A model generated the notes under the pieces. That model ran no database searches, was not told the DNA's origin, and was given only the letters and a program-made list of their open reading frames with translations. Position numbers and translations under genes: made by a program. From the NCBI GenBank assembly GCA_900552525.1, contig UNSK01000056.1, forward strand, positions 1-11,579: a stretch of 11,579 nt of DNA. Direction: 5' to 3'. The DNA comes from Candidatus Gastranaerophilales bacterium (lineage in GTDB: Bacteria; Cyanobacteriota; Vampirovibrionia; Gastranaerophilales; Gastranaerophilaceae). Of this stretch, positions 5,607 to 11,579 are shown piece by piece (position 1 is the first letter of the stretch; each line of letters opens with the position of its first letter).

Positions 5607-6878
5607 ATGCCAAATGTGCGGTCTTGTGAGATAGTGACAAGACTTCTTGATGATGAAGGGCAAGTGCTATTTGATATAGATAAATTGCCAGAAGTGTTGG
5701 AAGCTAAATCACATGTTATTAAAGATTATGCTTTTATTATCCACGATAAAGATTTATATACTACCGTGGATGAAAGCAGAAATCCTGAGCATAAAGCAGG
5801 AAGATTCAAGCCTGCTCATATCCACCTGTTGCTAAGATTTGAAAGATCACAGCCTCAGAGCACCAGATATATAGCTAAATGGTTTAATCTTGGCGAAAAC
5901 TTCGTTTCAAAAATAAACGGTACATTTGATGACGCTATTTTATACTTAGCTCATCTTAATGCACCTGACAAAGCTCAATATGATGTCAAGGATATAACCG
6001 CTAATTTCGATATTCAGGAAGCTGTAGATAATGCCAACAGCAAGGATAAATTAGGTGACATAATTGACCGTATTCTAACTGGAGAGATAAGAGAGTACAA
6101 CAAAACCACGAAGATAGATACAAGGTTGTTAGTCTATCCCGATTCGTTAAGACTCATTGAAAACGCTTTTAAGGTCAGAGCCGAATACTTGCTTAGTACT
6201 CAATCAGAGCGAAATACGACTTGTATTTATATTTGCGGACAGGCTGGAGCAGGAAAAACAACACTAGCAAAAAAGATAGCTGATACACATAATATGGACT
6301 ATTTTGTGTCTTCGGGTAGCAATGATGTATTGGACGGTTACTGTCAACAGCCTTGTATAATTTTGGATGACATAAGACCGTCCGCACTCGGTCTTTCAGA
6401 CCTTCTTAAACTGACTGACCCACATACGCCTTGTTCTGTTAAAAGTCGGTATAAAAACAAGTATGTTAATTGTGAATTAATTATACTTACTTCTGTTTTA
6501 AAGATTGATGAGTTTTACCATAATGTATTCGAACACGAAAATGAACCTATCAATCAGTTAAAACGTCGTTGCAAATTTTATATTCGAATGGATTCTGATT
6601 TTATTAGAATAAGGCAGTGGGATAATCTTGCTATGAGATACGGAAAGGAAAAAACATATATTAATGACATTTTGCTTCCCTTCTTTGAAGATAATTCAGT
6701 TGAGCAAAATAGTACCATTGAAAAAGTTTTTCCGTTCCTTAATGGAAATGAAATTGTTTCAAAAAATGAGTCTAAACAATCTAAGGAGGTAGTAAAAGCA
6801 GATACAACTCAGTCCGAAAAAGAAAAAAGATTAGATGAGGAGGATTTTTTTCACCTAATCCGTGGCGATGATATTTAG
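5607..6878 (+). CDS. Rolling-circle Rep: HUH endonuclease (Rep_2-like) fused to an SF3-like helicase
   Basis: A 423-residue initiator. The N-terminal nicking domain shows motif I YAFIIHDKD (41-49), the HUH metal site PAHIHLLL (H71, H73) and the catalytic-tyrosine motif YLAHLNAPDKAQY (probable nucleophile Y113), as in plasmid Rep_2 proteins. The C-terminal half has a Walker A GQAGAGKTT (211-219), a Walker B IILDD (251-255), a motif C-like LIILTS (291-296) and a following LKRRC arginine patch, the pattern of SF3-type helicases in CRESS-like Reps. The last 60 residues are polar and probably disordered. AAGGAGGT lies seven bases before the ATG at 5607, so the in-frame ATG at 5589 is rejected. It starts one base after the ATPase stop. 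With no other relaxase present, it probably nicks the element's origin for replication and mobilization. Confidence 0.9.
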   Translation: MPNVRSCEIVTRLLDDEGQVLFDIDKLPEVLEAKSHVIKDYAFIIHDKDLYTTVDESRNPEHKAGRFKPAHIHLLLRFERSQPQSTRYIAKWFNLGENFVSKINGTFDDAILYLAHLNAPDKAQYDVKDITANFDIQEAVDNANSKDKLGDIIDRILTGEIREYNKTTKIDTRLLVYPDSLRLIENAFKVRAEYLLSTQSERNTTCIYICGQAGAGKTTLAKKIADTHNMDYFVSSGSNDVLDGYCQQPCIILDDIRPSALGLSDLLKLTDPHTPCSVKSRYKNKYVNCELIILTSVLKIDEFYHNVFEHENEPINQLKRRCKFYIRMDSDFIRIRQWDNLAMRYGKEKTYINDILLPFFEDNSVEQNSTIEKVFPFLNGNEIVSKNESKQSKEVVKADTTQSEKEKRLDEEDFFHLIRGDDI

Positions 6879-6899
6879 TTTATTCAAAAGAATATGAAG

Positions 6900-6913
6900 T
6901 GAAATATATTTCA
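6900..6913. repeat. 14-bp perfect palindrome after rep
   Basis: TGAAATATATTTCA lies 21 bases after the Rep stop. The same gap also has a direct repeat CCTAAAAACT (6930-6939 and 6977-6986) flanking C/A-rich CCGAAAA-like units. There is no clear terminator and no gene in 6879-7056. The palindrome may be regulatory; it is too AT-rich to rule out chance. Confidence 0.3.
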
Positions 6914-7056
6914 AAACCAAATACTATTTCCTAAAAACTAACTAATTCAAATAAATAAAACCGAAAACCCGAAAAACCTAAAAACTGATTACCATAGAAA
7001 TATGATTATCTTACTTCATATTTTTTATATTATAATTTTCTATAAGGAGAATGATT

Positions 7057-7536
7057 ATGAGTTATAATTATATGCTTAATGAAGTAGTAAAGTATTGGAA
7101 GAAAACAAATGACCTTTTGGTAGCTTTTGAGGACTTTAACGGTCAAATACAAAAGCATACGGTTCATTTGCCAAAAGAGGACATTGACACAATTCTTAAT
7201 ATCGGAATCACAACAGGTATTAAAAATTGGTGCGACAGAGTTGATATTTTAGAGGACAAACCGCTTGGGACTTATTATAGTGAACAAGTGTCAAGAGGCG
7301 GTTCTCTGATATTTCATGACAAAATTTTTGATAGAGTCGGAGTTATGACTCTTTCGAATTTTCTCCAGTCATATAGCTGTATATACAGTGCGGCAACCTC
7401 ATACGGTCTTAGTGAGCATTGTATTGACGGTTACTTTTACAATTCACCTCGCATATGTGATTACATCATTCAGTTCGCTTTGTTTGAAGATATACCCTAT
7501 TTTCACGCAGAAGAAACGGAAGGTGGTAGCATATGA
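7057..7536 (+). CDS. Uncharacterised mobile-element protein (YWCD/ISRGG-type motif)
   Basis: A 159-residue soluble protein. Its core, IKNWCDRVDILEDKPLG (56-72) then SEQVSRGGSLIFHD (75-88), resembles a motif that recurs in uncharacterised proteins of Firmicutes conjugative elements and prophages (WCD...SxxISRGGxLxxHD). I know no function for that family. The in-frame ATG at 7051 is only one base from AAGGAG (7044-7049), while the ATG at 7057 is seven bases away, so the latter is chosen. The gene's last bases overlap the ATG of the next gene (ATGA), showing translational coupling. It follows the Rep gene after a 180-base gap, so it may have its own promoter (a TATAAT lies at 7031-7036, without a good -35). 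Confidence 0.65.
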   Translation: MSYNYMLNEVVKYWKKTNDLLVAFEDFNGQIQKHTVHLPKEDIDTILNIGITTGIKNWCDRVDILEDKPLGTYYSEQVSRGGSLIFHDKIFDRVGVMTLSNFLQSYSCIYSAATSYGLSEHCIDGYFYNSPRICDYIIQFALFEDIPYFHAEETEGGSI

Positions 7537-7952
7537 ATGATGAGAAAAAGAATATGTGTGATGAAGATGATTCCGATGAAATTCTCGAATATACAGGCGG
7601 TAGCGAGCTTAGCGATTTAACTTTCATCTCGACATATGATTATTATTCCAGTTGGCGTATTAAGGAAGTGTTTCGAGAAGCTGGGTATGAATTAAAGCCG
7701 GTGTTCTTGGGTTATAAGGCATTACGGTACAGAGCGTGTCAGAGATATTGGATAATCGACATGAGTAACGGTCAAAAAATGGGTACATCTTATAACGGCT
7801 ACAGTTTTGAAGACCTCCGTTACTTCTTGGGTGGACTTGGTATTCCTCTTCACGGTGAAAATTACCACCCCACCAGAGATAAGGACGGCAGACGGACTTC
7901 TTGTAAGGAGTTTCTTGAGCTTGTAGAAAGCCTTCCTGATGAAAACTGTTGA
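7533..7952 (+). CDS. Hypothetical protein coupled to the preceding gene
   Basis: A 139-residue soluble protein, not recognised. The first 25 residues are very acidic (NDEKKNMCDEDDSDEILEYT). The body is rich in tyrosine and aromatic residues (STYDYYSSWRIKEVFREAGY, FLGYKALRYRACQRYW), ending in a basic loop KDGRRTSCKEFLEL. Its ATG overlaps the upstream stop, and GGAAGGTGG within the upstream gene serves as ribosome binding site, so the two proteins are probably made in step and may interact. It lies between the Rep and integrase genes, where small elements often keep excisionase or accessory genes. It is larger than typical excisionases and shows no clear winged helix, so that assignment is not made. 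Confidence 0.6.
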   Translation: MNDEKKNMCDEDDSDEILEYTGGSELSDLTFISTYDYYSSWRIKEVFREAGYELKPVFLGYKALRYRACQRYWIIDMSNGQKMGTSYNGYSFEDLRYFLGGLGIPLHGENYHPTRDKDGRRTSCKEFLELVESLPDENC

Positions 7953-7960
7953 AATTTAGG

Positions 7961-7994
7961 GCAATTATGAATATAATAAATATTAGGTAATTGC
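7961..7994. repeat. Inverted repeat upstream of the integrase gene
   Basis: GCAATTA (7961-7967) and TAATTGC (7988-7994) flank a 20-base AT-rich spacer just ahead of the integrase ribosome binding site. It could be a regulatory or recombinase-binding site; the evidence is only the symmetry and its position. Confidence 0.3.
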
Positions 7995-8016
7995 TGTCAC
8001 ACAAGGAGGATTTCAT

Positions 8017-9198
8017 TTGACAGCAAAGCATAAAAGAATTACAGCTGTAATTTCACAGAAAAAAGGCAGAGATTATTATTATATAATCGTCAGCTACTAC
8101 CTTTCAAACGGTAAGCGTGTTCAAAGGTGGATTAAAACAGAGTTTCCGATTAACGGAAATAATAAGCGTAAACTTGAGCAAAAAAGGATTGAAGTTCTTC
8201 AAGAGTGGCAAGACAAACTTGTACTTGATGAATCTGAAATGTTATTTTCTGATTATCTCAAGCAATGGCTTGAAGAAACCAAATATACCATTTCAAAGAA
8301 TACATATTATAGTTATAAGCAAGTTATTCACAATGTGATATGTCCTTACTTTGCAGAACGCAAAATTAAAATTTGCGATTTAAAACCTTATCATATTCAG
8401 GATTTTTATACTTATAAGCTGAACAATGACAAGGTAACTTCAAACACTATACACCATTATCACGCTAATATAAGTAAGGCTTTACGCTATGCTTATAAAA
8501 TGGGGCGTATAGAAAGCAACCCTGCCGACAAAGTAGATTTGCCTAAAAAGAACCGTCACGTAGCAAACTTTTACACAGTAGAGGAACTTAAAGCGTTGCT
8601 AAAAGCCGCTAAAGGTTTGCCAATTGAACCTGTTGTATTGCTTGCTTCTTGGTTTGGTTTACGCAGAGGAGAGATTATAGGTTTAAGGTGGCAGGATATT
8701 GATTTTACAAATAAAATACTTTATATTAACGGTACTGTTAAGGATAAAGGCGTGTCTGGTTCTAAAATCAAAAATCTGTACTACGAACCTACTGCTAAAA
8801 CCTCTTCCTCTATTCGCTCATTTCCTATGTCTGATTCAGCCTTAAAGTATTTGTCTGAATTAAAGGCAAAACAGGAAAAACGAAAGCAAGAAAACAAGTT
8901 ATATATACACACTTGGGACGATTTCGTTTGTGTCAGACCTGACGGTAGTTTGTTACCTCTTGAGTATGTTTCAAGAGCAATACCGAAGTTATGTGAAAAA
9001 GCTGGTTTAAAAAGAATTAAGTTGCATGAACTAAGGCATACAAATATCAGCATACTTCTTGAAAGCGGAGCAAGTATGAAAGAATTGCAAGAATGGGCAG
9101 GTCATAGTTCCTATAGCACAACCGCTAATATCTATTCTCACATTCAAGCAAAGTCAAAAACAAGGCTTACAGAGTCGCTTGAAAATATGCTTAGTTAG
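8017..9198 (+). CDS. int: Tyrosine recombinase (integrase) of Tn916/phage type
   Basis: A 393-residue protein with the usual three parts: an N-terminal arm-binding domain (about 1-65), a SAM-like core-binding domain (about 75-170) and a C-terminal catalytic domain. All catalytic residues are visible: R216 in GLRRGE, K261 in the beta-hairpin (PTAKTSS), H337 and R340 in HELRH, H363 in AGH and the nucleophile Y373 in NIYSHI. The length is normal and no break is seen. The start is TTG at 8017, supported by AAGGAGGA six bases upstream; the weak start codon would keep the level low. The gene ends 110 bases from the 3' end of tRNA-Tyr, the typical arrangement when attP lies beside int and the target is a tRNA 3' end. 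It should catalyse integration and excision of the element. Confidence 0.95.
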   Translation: MTAKHKRITAVISQKKGRDYYYIIVSYYLSNGKRVQRWIKTEFPINGNNKRKLEQKRIEVLQEWQDKLVLDESEMLFSDYLKQWLEETKYTISKNTYYSYKQVIHNVICPYFAERKIKICDLKPYHIQDFYTYKLNNDKVTSNTIHHYHANISKALRYAYKMGRIESNPADKVDLPKKNRHVANFYTVEELKALLKAAKGLPIEPVVLLASWFGLRRGEIIGLRWQDIDFTNKILYINGTVKDKGVSGSKIKNLYYEPTAKTSSSIRSFPMSDSALKYLSELKAKQEKRKQENKLYIHTWDDFVCVRPDGSLLPLEYVSRAIPKLCEKAGLKRIKLHELRHTNISILLESGASMKELQEWAGHSSYSTTANIYSHIQAKSKTRLTESLENMLS

Positions 9199-9203
9199 CG
9201 TTA

Positions 9204-9224
9204 TGTTAGACAACTGTTAGACAA
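9204..9224. repeat. Tandem TGTTAGACAA repeat after int (possible recombinase arm site)
   Basis: Two exact 10-bp copies, TGTTAGACAA at 9204-9213 and 9215-9224, lie directly after the integrase stop. Short direct repeats flanking the core are the usual arm-type sites for integrases with an N-terminal arm-binding domain. No experimental or comparative support is available here. Confidence 0.4.
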
Positions 9225-9265
9225 ACAGATTTTCAGAGGGGTTTTATCTCTGCTGAACGCAAAAG

Positions 9266-9302
9266 AAAAACGCCCTAAACTTTAGCGTTTAAGGCGTTTT
9301 TT
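9266..9302. terminator. Bidirectional terminator between int and tRNA-Tyr
   Basis: AAAAACGCC (9266-9274) and GGCGTTTTT (9293-9301) pair perfectly, with further TAAAC/GTTTA pairing inside. The A and T flanks allow termination in both directions, serving int on the plus strand and the tRNA operon on the minus strand. Confidence 0.8.
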
Positions 9303-9307
9303 AAGCT

Positions 9308-9392
9308 TGGTGGGAGAAGATGGATTCGAACCATCGAAGCGAAACGCAACAGATTTACAGTCTGCCCCCTTTGGCCACTCGGGAATTCTCCC
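9308..9392 (-). tRNA. tRNA-Tyr (anticodon GTA)
   Basis: An 85-nt type II tRNA on the minus strand. The acceptor arms GGGAGAA (9386-9392) and TTCTCCC (9312-9318) pair; the discriminator is A and CCA is encoded (9308-9310). The anticodon GTA is at 9356-9358 in a CAGA/TCTG stem. A long variable arm and a GGTTCGAATCC T-arm are present. Its 3' end faces the integrase gene, making it the probable attachment target. Confidence 0.95.
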
Positions 9393-9414
9393 ATATCAAG
9401 TTTTTCAAAAATCA

Positions 9415-9440
9415 AAGCCTACTGCCTAAACAGTAGGCTT
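9415..9440. terminator. Hairpin between the two tRNA genes
   Basis: AAGCCTACTG (9415-9424) and CAGTAGGCTT (9431-9440) form a perfect 10-bp stem with a 6-base loop. On the minus strand it lies between tRNA-Thr and tRNA-Tyr and is followed by TGATTTTTG, a weak T tail, so it may attenuate transcription or guide tRNA processing. Confidence 0.5.
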
Positions 9441-9443
9441 CAA

Positions 9444-9519
9444 TGGAGCTGGTGGACGGACTTGAACCCCCGACCTGCTGATTACAAATCAGCTGCTCTA
9501 CCAACTGAGCTACACCAGC
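9444..9519 (-). tRNA. tRNA-Thr (anticodon TGT)
   Basis: A 76-nt tRNA on the minus strand. The acceptor arms GCTGGTG (9513-9519) and CACCAGC (9448-9454) pair; the discriminator is T and CCA is encoded. The anticodon TGT (9484-9486) sits in a CTGAT/ATCAG stem; the D-loop has AGTTGGTAGA and the T-arm GGTTCAAGTCC. It is the first tRNA of the pair. Confidence 0.95.
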
Positions 9520-9569
9520 GAATTTAGCTTTCGCTCTTGCGTTCACTCTTTAATTTCGAGTGCTTATAT

Positions 9570-9598
9570 AATATATCACATTCTTCATCATTTGTCAA
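9570..9598 (-). promoter_or_regulatory. Proximal promoter of the tRNA-Thr/tRNA-Tyr operon
   Basis: TTGACA (9593-9598) and TATATT (9570-9575) are 17 bases apart on the minus strand, about 45 bases upstream of tRNA-Thr; the match is near-consensus sigma-A. Confidence 0.8.
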
Positions 9599-9675
9599 CA
9601 CTTTTTTCAAATTTTTTTAATTTTTTTGAAGCATTTTCATTTTTTGAAGATGTCCTCGAATGAGTCAGCTTGACT

Positions 9676-9704
9676 ATTATATCATCCTCAATCTTATTCG
9701 TCAA
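9676..9704 (-). promoter_or_regulatory. Distal promoter of the tRNA operon
   Basis: TTGACG (9699-9704) and a perfect TATAAT (9676-9681) are 17 bases apart on the minus strand, upstream of the proximal promoter. Tandem strong promoters are usual for stable RNA operons. It occupies the start of the plus-strand open frame 9660-9947, arguing that the frame's first third is not a real gene start. Confidence 0.75.
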
Positions 9705-9714
9705 GGGTTTTTGC

Positions 9715-9947
9715 AAAAAAATTTTTCATTGTATTTTTCAACAAAATATCCTAACGGCTTTGAAAATGCAATCGTACACGAAAACATAACAGACTTTATT
9801 CACGGCAACATTGTCTGCACCCAAAGTTACTACAAGCACCTTATCGGCAAAATTAATTATGTTCTGTCGGTAGAAAGCAACAATGCTTATTTTCTGAAAG
9901 CACAAGATAAGTTGAAAATGTTGTGGAGAAAACTTTATACACTTTAA
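9715..9947 (+). pseudogene. Possible remnant of a reverse transcriptase C-terminus
   Basis: An open plus-strand frame runs from 9660, but its first part covers a minus-strand tRNA promoter and has no ribosome binding site. The later part reads like the tail of a larger protein: IHGNIVCTQSYYKHLIGKIN continuing YVLSVESNNAYFLKAQDKLK to a TAA at 9945. The 'GKINYV...V...N.YF.KA..KL' pattern resembles the thumb/C-terminal part of retron-like reverse transcriptases. None of the polymerase motifs (such as YADD) is present, so if the match is real this is a decayed fragment. The stop lies just before a shared terminator (9966-9994). The resemblance is by eye only, and a chance open frame remains possible. 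Confidence 0.35.
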
Positions 9948-9965
9948 ATTGGCAAATTACAGAAA

Positions 9966-9994
9966 AAAAGCACGGTAAACATTACTGTGCTTTT
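9966..9994. terminator. Terminator shared by the XRE gene and the plus-strand remnant
   Basis: AAAAGCACGGTAA (9966-9978) and TTACTGTGCTTTT (9982-9994) form a 13-bp stem with one G-U pair and a 3-base loop. On the minus strand it overlaps the XRE stop codon and is followed by seven T residues. Confidence 0.8.
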
Positions 9995-10263
9995 CTTATA
10001 TCGTCAATAATCATCTGTATATGTGCAATCTGTGAATTATTTAATCCTGTAACATCAACCGTATTTCTATCGTCAATTCCTAGCAAATAGTCGGCACTGA
10101 CCGAATACAGTCTTACGATTTTCAAGAGCATATCTACAGACGGCTGAATATTATCATTTTCCCAATTACTTATGGTTTGCTTCGTTACATTAAGAGATTT
10201 ACCAAATTGCACCTGATTCAAACCAAGTGAAATTCTGAGTTCTTTTATTCTTTTACTAAGCAT
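9982..10263 (-). CDS. XRE-family transcriptional regulator
   Basis: A 93-residue protein with a canonical HTH_3 (Cro/C1-type) domain at residues 5-62: NQVQFGKSLNVTKQTISNWE (16-35) is the helix-turn-helix, followed by PSVDMLLKIVRLYSVSADYL. The C-terminal 30 residues (NSQIAHIQMIIDDIRKA) form a short helix likely used for dimerisation. It binds DNA as a repressor. The ATG follows GGTGGTG by five bases. It is divergent from the membrane-protein gene, and its likely promoter (TTGTCA 10315-10320, TAGTAT 10293-10298) overlaps the -35 of that gene's promoter, so it probably represses itself and its neighbour. The terminator overlaps its stop codon. Confidence 0.9.
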   Translation of the reverse strand: MLSKRIKELRISLGLNQVQFGKSLNVTKQTISNWENDNIQPSVDMLLKIVRLYSVSADYLLGIDDRNTVDVTGLNNSQIAHIQMIIDDIRKAQ

Positions 10264-10292
10264 TTCTGCACCACCAAAATAAAAATATCACA

Positions 10293-10320
10293 ATACTATT
10301 GTATAAATAATACTTGACAA
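10293..10320 (-). promoter_or_regulatory. Promoter of the XRE gene
   Basis: On the minus strand TTGTCA (10315-10320) and TAGTAT (10293-10298) are 16 bases apart. The -35 overlaps the opposing TTGACA (10314-10319), so the two promoters compete. CAATACTATTG (10291-10301), a small palindrome, covers the -10. Confidence 0.5.
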
Positions 10321-10349
10321 TATTAAAATACTTTGGTATATTAATATTG
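10314..10349 (+). promoter_or_regulatory. Promoter and operator of the membrane-protein gene
   Basis: TTGACA (10314-10319) and TATATT (10337-10342) with 17-base spacing form a near-consensus promoter. CAATATTAA (10318-10326) and TTAATATTG (10341-10349) are perfect 9-bp inverted arms overlapping the -35 and the -10, so a dimeric repressor bound there would shut the promoter. The neighbouring XRE protein is the obvious candidate. Confidence 0.65.
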
Positions 10350-10394
10350 GACTAAATGAACAAAAACATTTATAAAAAAGGTAGGGTGATTGCT

Positions 10395-11282
10395 TTGAGG
10401 AATAAATTAATAAAATCTTTTAATGTTGAACAAATAAAGAAAGACAAAAATAATAATATCACAGATATTTCATTTAGATACGCAGATGAAAAGCATCAAA
10501 ATCAAACCGGCATTACCAACAGTAAATTAACCTTAATAGAAATTTACGAAAATGGCATCGTATTTACTTTTGATAATAAAAAAACATCGTGCACAATAAA
10601 ATACAAAAACTGCAATTCCATACAATTCAATCTATCATCATTTATATTTTTCACTGAACACTCTCCGCGATTAGAATTTGAATTTAGTTCAACCAACCAC
10701 GACTACAGTATTATTCACAAAATGATTGAATATATAGGTGAAACCGCAAAAACTCATAATTGCAAATTAATCTATAGTTATAAGACTACTAACACAAAAA
10801 TCTCTACGAACAAACCCTTGGATACCATGATTGATGAATCTTTAACACTAAAAAAGGATATTATCATGGAACCGGGGAATTTCGTAGGCAGTATAGCACT
10901 CTTTATTTTCGGCATAGTAGCTTTTATTTATAAAATTAATAACGATAATAATAATACTCTTTTATTGATTTTTTCATTAGCTTTTATCGGTGTTGGAGGT
11001 ATTCTTTTCTTCATGTCAATACCATCCGATGACGGGTTAAAAGTTTTCGTAATAATATTTGTTATATTTATTGCAATATTAGCAATTTCCTCATTCATTT
11101 CAAATTCAAGTAGAATCAGTAGAGAAAATGAAAAATGGAGCGAAGTTGACACCGTATATGACGGATATCGTACTGATGACGGCTATTATTATTATGACAA
11201 AGGCAGTCATCAAATGGAAAAAACATGGAAAGGCATAAAGAATAATGTTCCCGATTATAAAGACCAACCAAAAGCGAAATAA
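10395..11282 (+). CDS. Three-helix membrane protein of unknown function under XRE control
   Basis: A 295-residue protein (308 from the ATG at 10356). The N-terminal 160 residues are soluble with alternating beta-like segments and a final helix (LTLIEIYENGIVFTFDNKKT, IKYKNCNSIQF, then IIHKMIEYIGETAK), a pattern compatible with a bacterial PH-like domain. Three transmembrane helices follow (about 164-181, 188-208 and 215-235). The tail is hydrophilic and tyrosine-rich (YDGYRTDDGYYYYDKG). No enzyme motif is seen. The TTG at 10395 is chosen because AAAGGTAGGGTGAT, close to the full anti-SD complement, precedes it; the ATG at 10356 lies only about 7 bases from the predicted transcript start and has no such site. 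Its divergent repressor suggests a tightly controlled, perhaps toxic or defence-related protein; that is inference. Confidence 0.7.
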   Translation: MRNKLIKSFNVEQIKKDKNNNITDISFRYADEKHQNQTGITNSKLTLIEIYENGIVFTFDNKKTSCTIKYKNCNSIQFNLSSFIFFTEHSPRLEFEFSSTNHDYSIIHKMIEYIGETAKTHNCKLIYSYKTTNTKISTNKPLDTMIDESLTLKKDIIMEPGNFVGSIALFIFGIVAFIYKINNDNNNTLLLIFSLAFIGVGGILFFMSIPSDDGLKVFVIIFVIFIAILAISSFISNSSRISRENEKWSEVDTVYDGYRTDDGYYYYDKGSHQMEKTWKGIKNNVPDYKDQPKAK

Positions 11283-11298
11283 TTAAAACATAACACTC

Positions 11299-11331
11299 AA
11301 AGGACGCCAAAACGGTGTCCTTTAGTTTTTT
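11299..11331 (+). terminator. Terminator of the membrane-protein gene
   Basis: AAAGGACGCC (11299-11308) and GGTGTCCTTT (11314-11323) form a 10-bp stem with one G-U pair, followed by AGTTTTTT, 17 bases after the stop codon. Confidence 0.85.
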
Positions 11332-11349
11332 GATTGGATTCTAAAAAGA

Positions 11350-11376
11350 CCAAAAAAGGACACCACGTAGGGTGTC
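11350..11376 (-). terminator. Repeated hairpin, copy 1
   Basis: GGACACC (11358-11364) pairs with GGGTGTC (11370-11376). On the minus strand it is followed by TTTTTT, so it would stop transcripts coming from the right. It is a near copy of the hairpin at 11545-11579, sharing CCAAAAAA, CACC and CGTAGGGTGTC. Confidence 0.65.
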
Positions 11377-11544
11377 ACACTTTCATCTTATCACTACTTC
11401 TGCCCGAAGTACTTTGTACAGACCTAAACTTTCCGCCTCGCTTGTTGCGTCCTGTGCACAGCTATGCCTCCATAAACACTCCTCCCTAAAAATGCCTCAC
11501 AGGGGCATTTTCTTTACGGTCGGCTTCAAATCCCTTCGGGCAGG
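11377..11544. other. GC-richer non-coding segment between repeated hairpins
   Basis: No convincing open frame on either strand. It contains a terminator-like hairpin AAAATGCC/GGCATTTT (11489-11511) and a long-range 10-bp inverted repeat, CTGCCCGAAG (11400-11409) with CTTCGGGCAG (11534-11543), bringing its ends together. Base composition differs from the AT-rich genes to the left. It may be a dispersed intergenic repeat or a small structured RNA on the minus strand ending at the 11350-11376 hairpin. Confidence 0.45.
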
Positions 11545-11579
11545 CCAAAAAAAGACACCCCGTAGGGTGTCCTTTTTTG
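11545..11579. terminator. Repeated hairpin, copy 2, bidirectional terminator at the window edge
   Basis: GACACCC (11554-11560) and GGGTGTC (11565-11571) close a CGTA tetraloop, with A7 before and T6 after the stem, so it can act in either direction. It matches copy 1 at 11350-11376 with only a few differences. Confidence 0.75.

Noticed and set aside
7660..8031. Minus-strand open frame of 123 codons as a possible excisionase
   Set aside because: It is antisense to a coupled plus-strand gene, and its start and composition show no excisionase features.
1..11579. CRISPR array
   Set aside because: No regularly spaced repeats of 24-40 bases were seen anywhere.

Overview
The window reads as low-GC Firmicutes DNA, most likely a gut clostridium (Oscillospiraceae/Ruminococcaceae-like). 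The grounds are AT-rich intergenic DNA, strong AAGGAGG-type ribosome binding sites, sigma-A promoters, occasional TTG starts and many T-tailed hairpin terminators. The genus cannot be fixed from the sequence alone. The central part (about 3.2-9.3 kb) looks like a small integrative mobilizable element next to a chromosomal tRNA-Thr/tRNA-Tyr pair.

Left part, minus strand (1-3196). An ECF-type sigma-70 factor gene is split by a one-base frameshift and runs off the left edge; it has its own ECF-like promoter. Next comes a gap with a candidate structured small RNA: promoter, 111-bp inverted repeat and terminator, all on the minus strand. A J-domain protein gene follows, then a 260-bp imperfect palindrome, then a cysteine-rich 412-residue protein with a cryptic XRE-like helix-turn-helix and two tandem terminators.

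Control region (3197-3585). This divergent intergenic stretch holds several palindromes, including a 26-bp near-perfect one, and an extended -10 promoter facing right.

Element core, plus strand (3586-9198). In order: a 28-codon micro-ORF coupled to a 103-residue unknown protein; a GC-rich hairpin with four GGTAGAA repeats (candidate origin of transfer or replication); a two-helix membrane protein overlapping an FtsK/TcpA-like ATPase gene, which together resemble a split Tn916 Orf21-type coupling protein; a Rep with an HUH endonuclease domain fused to an SF3-like helicase; two uncharacterised coupled genes; and a tyrosine recombinase. No type IV secretion genes and no separate relaxase are present, so the Rep probably initiates both replication and transfer, with a helper element supplying the conjugation pore.

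Right part (9199-11579). The integrase is followed by a bidirectional terminator and then the 3' end of tRNA-Tyr(GTA), the usual position of a tRNA attachment site, although no second att copy is visible. tRNA-Thr(TGT) and two strong minus-strand promoters follow. The distal promoter lies in the 5' part of an ORF whose 3' part resembles the tail of a reverse transcriptase, so that ORF is probably a remnant. Beyond it are an XRE repressor and a divergent three-helix membrane protein sharing an operator-like promoter region. The window ends in a cluster of related GGACACC/GGTGTCC hairpins bounding a GC-richer non-coding segment.
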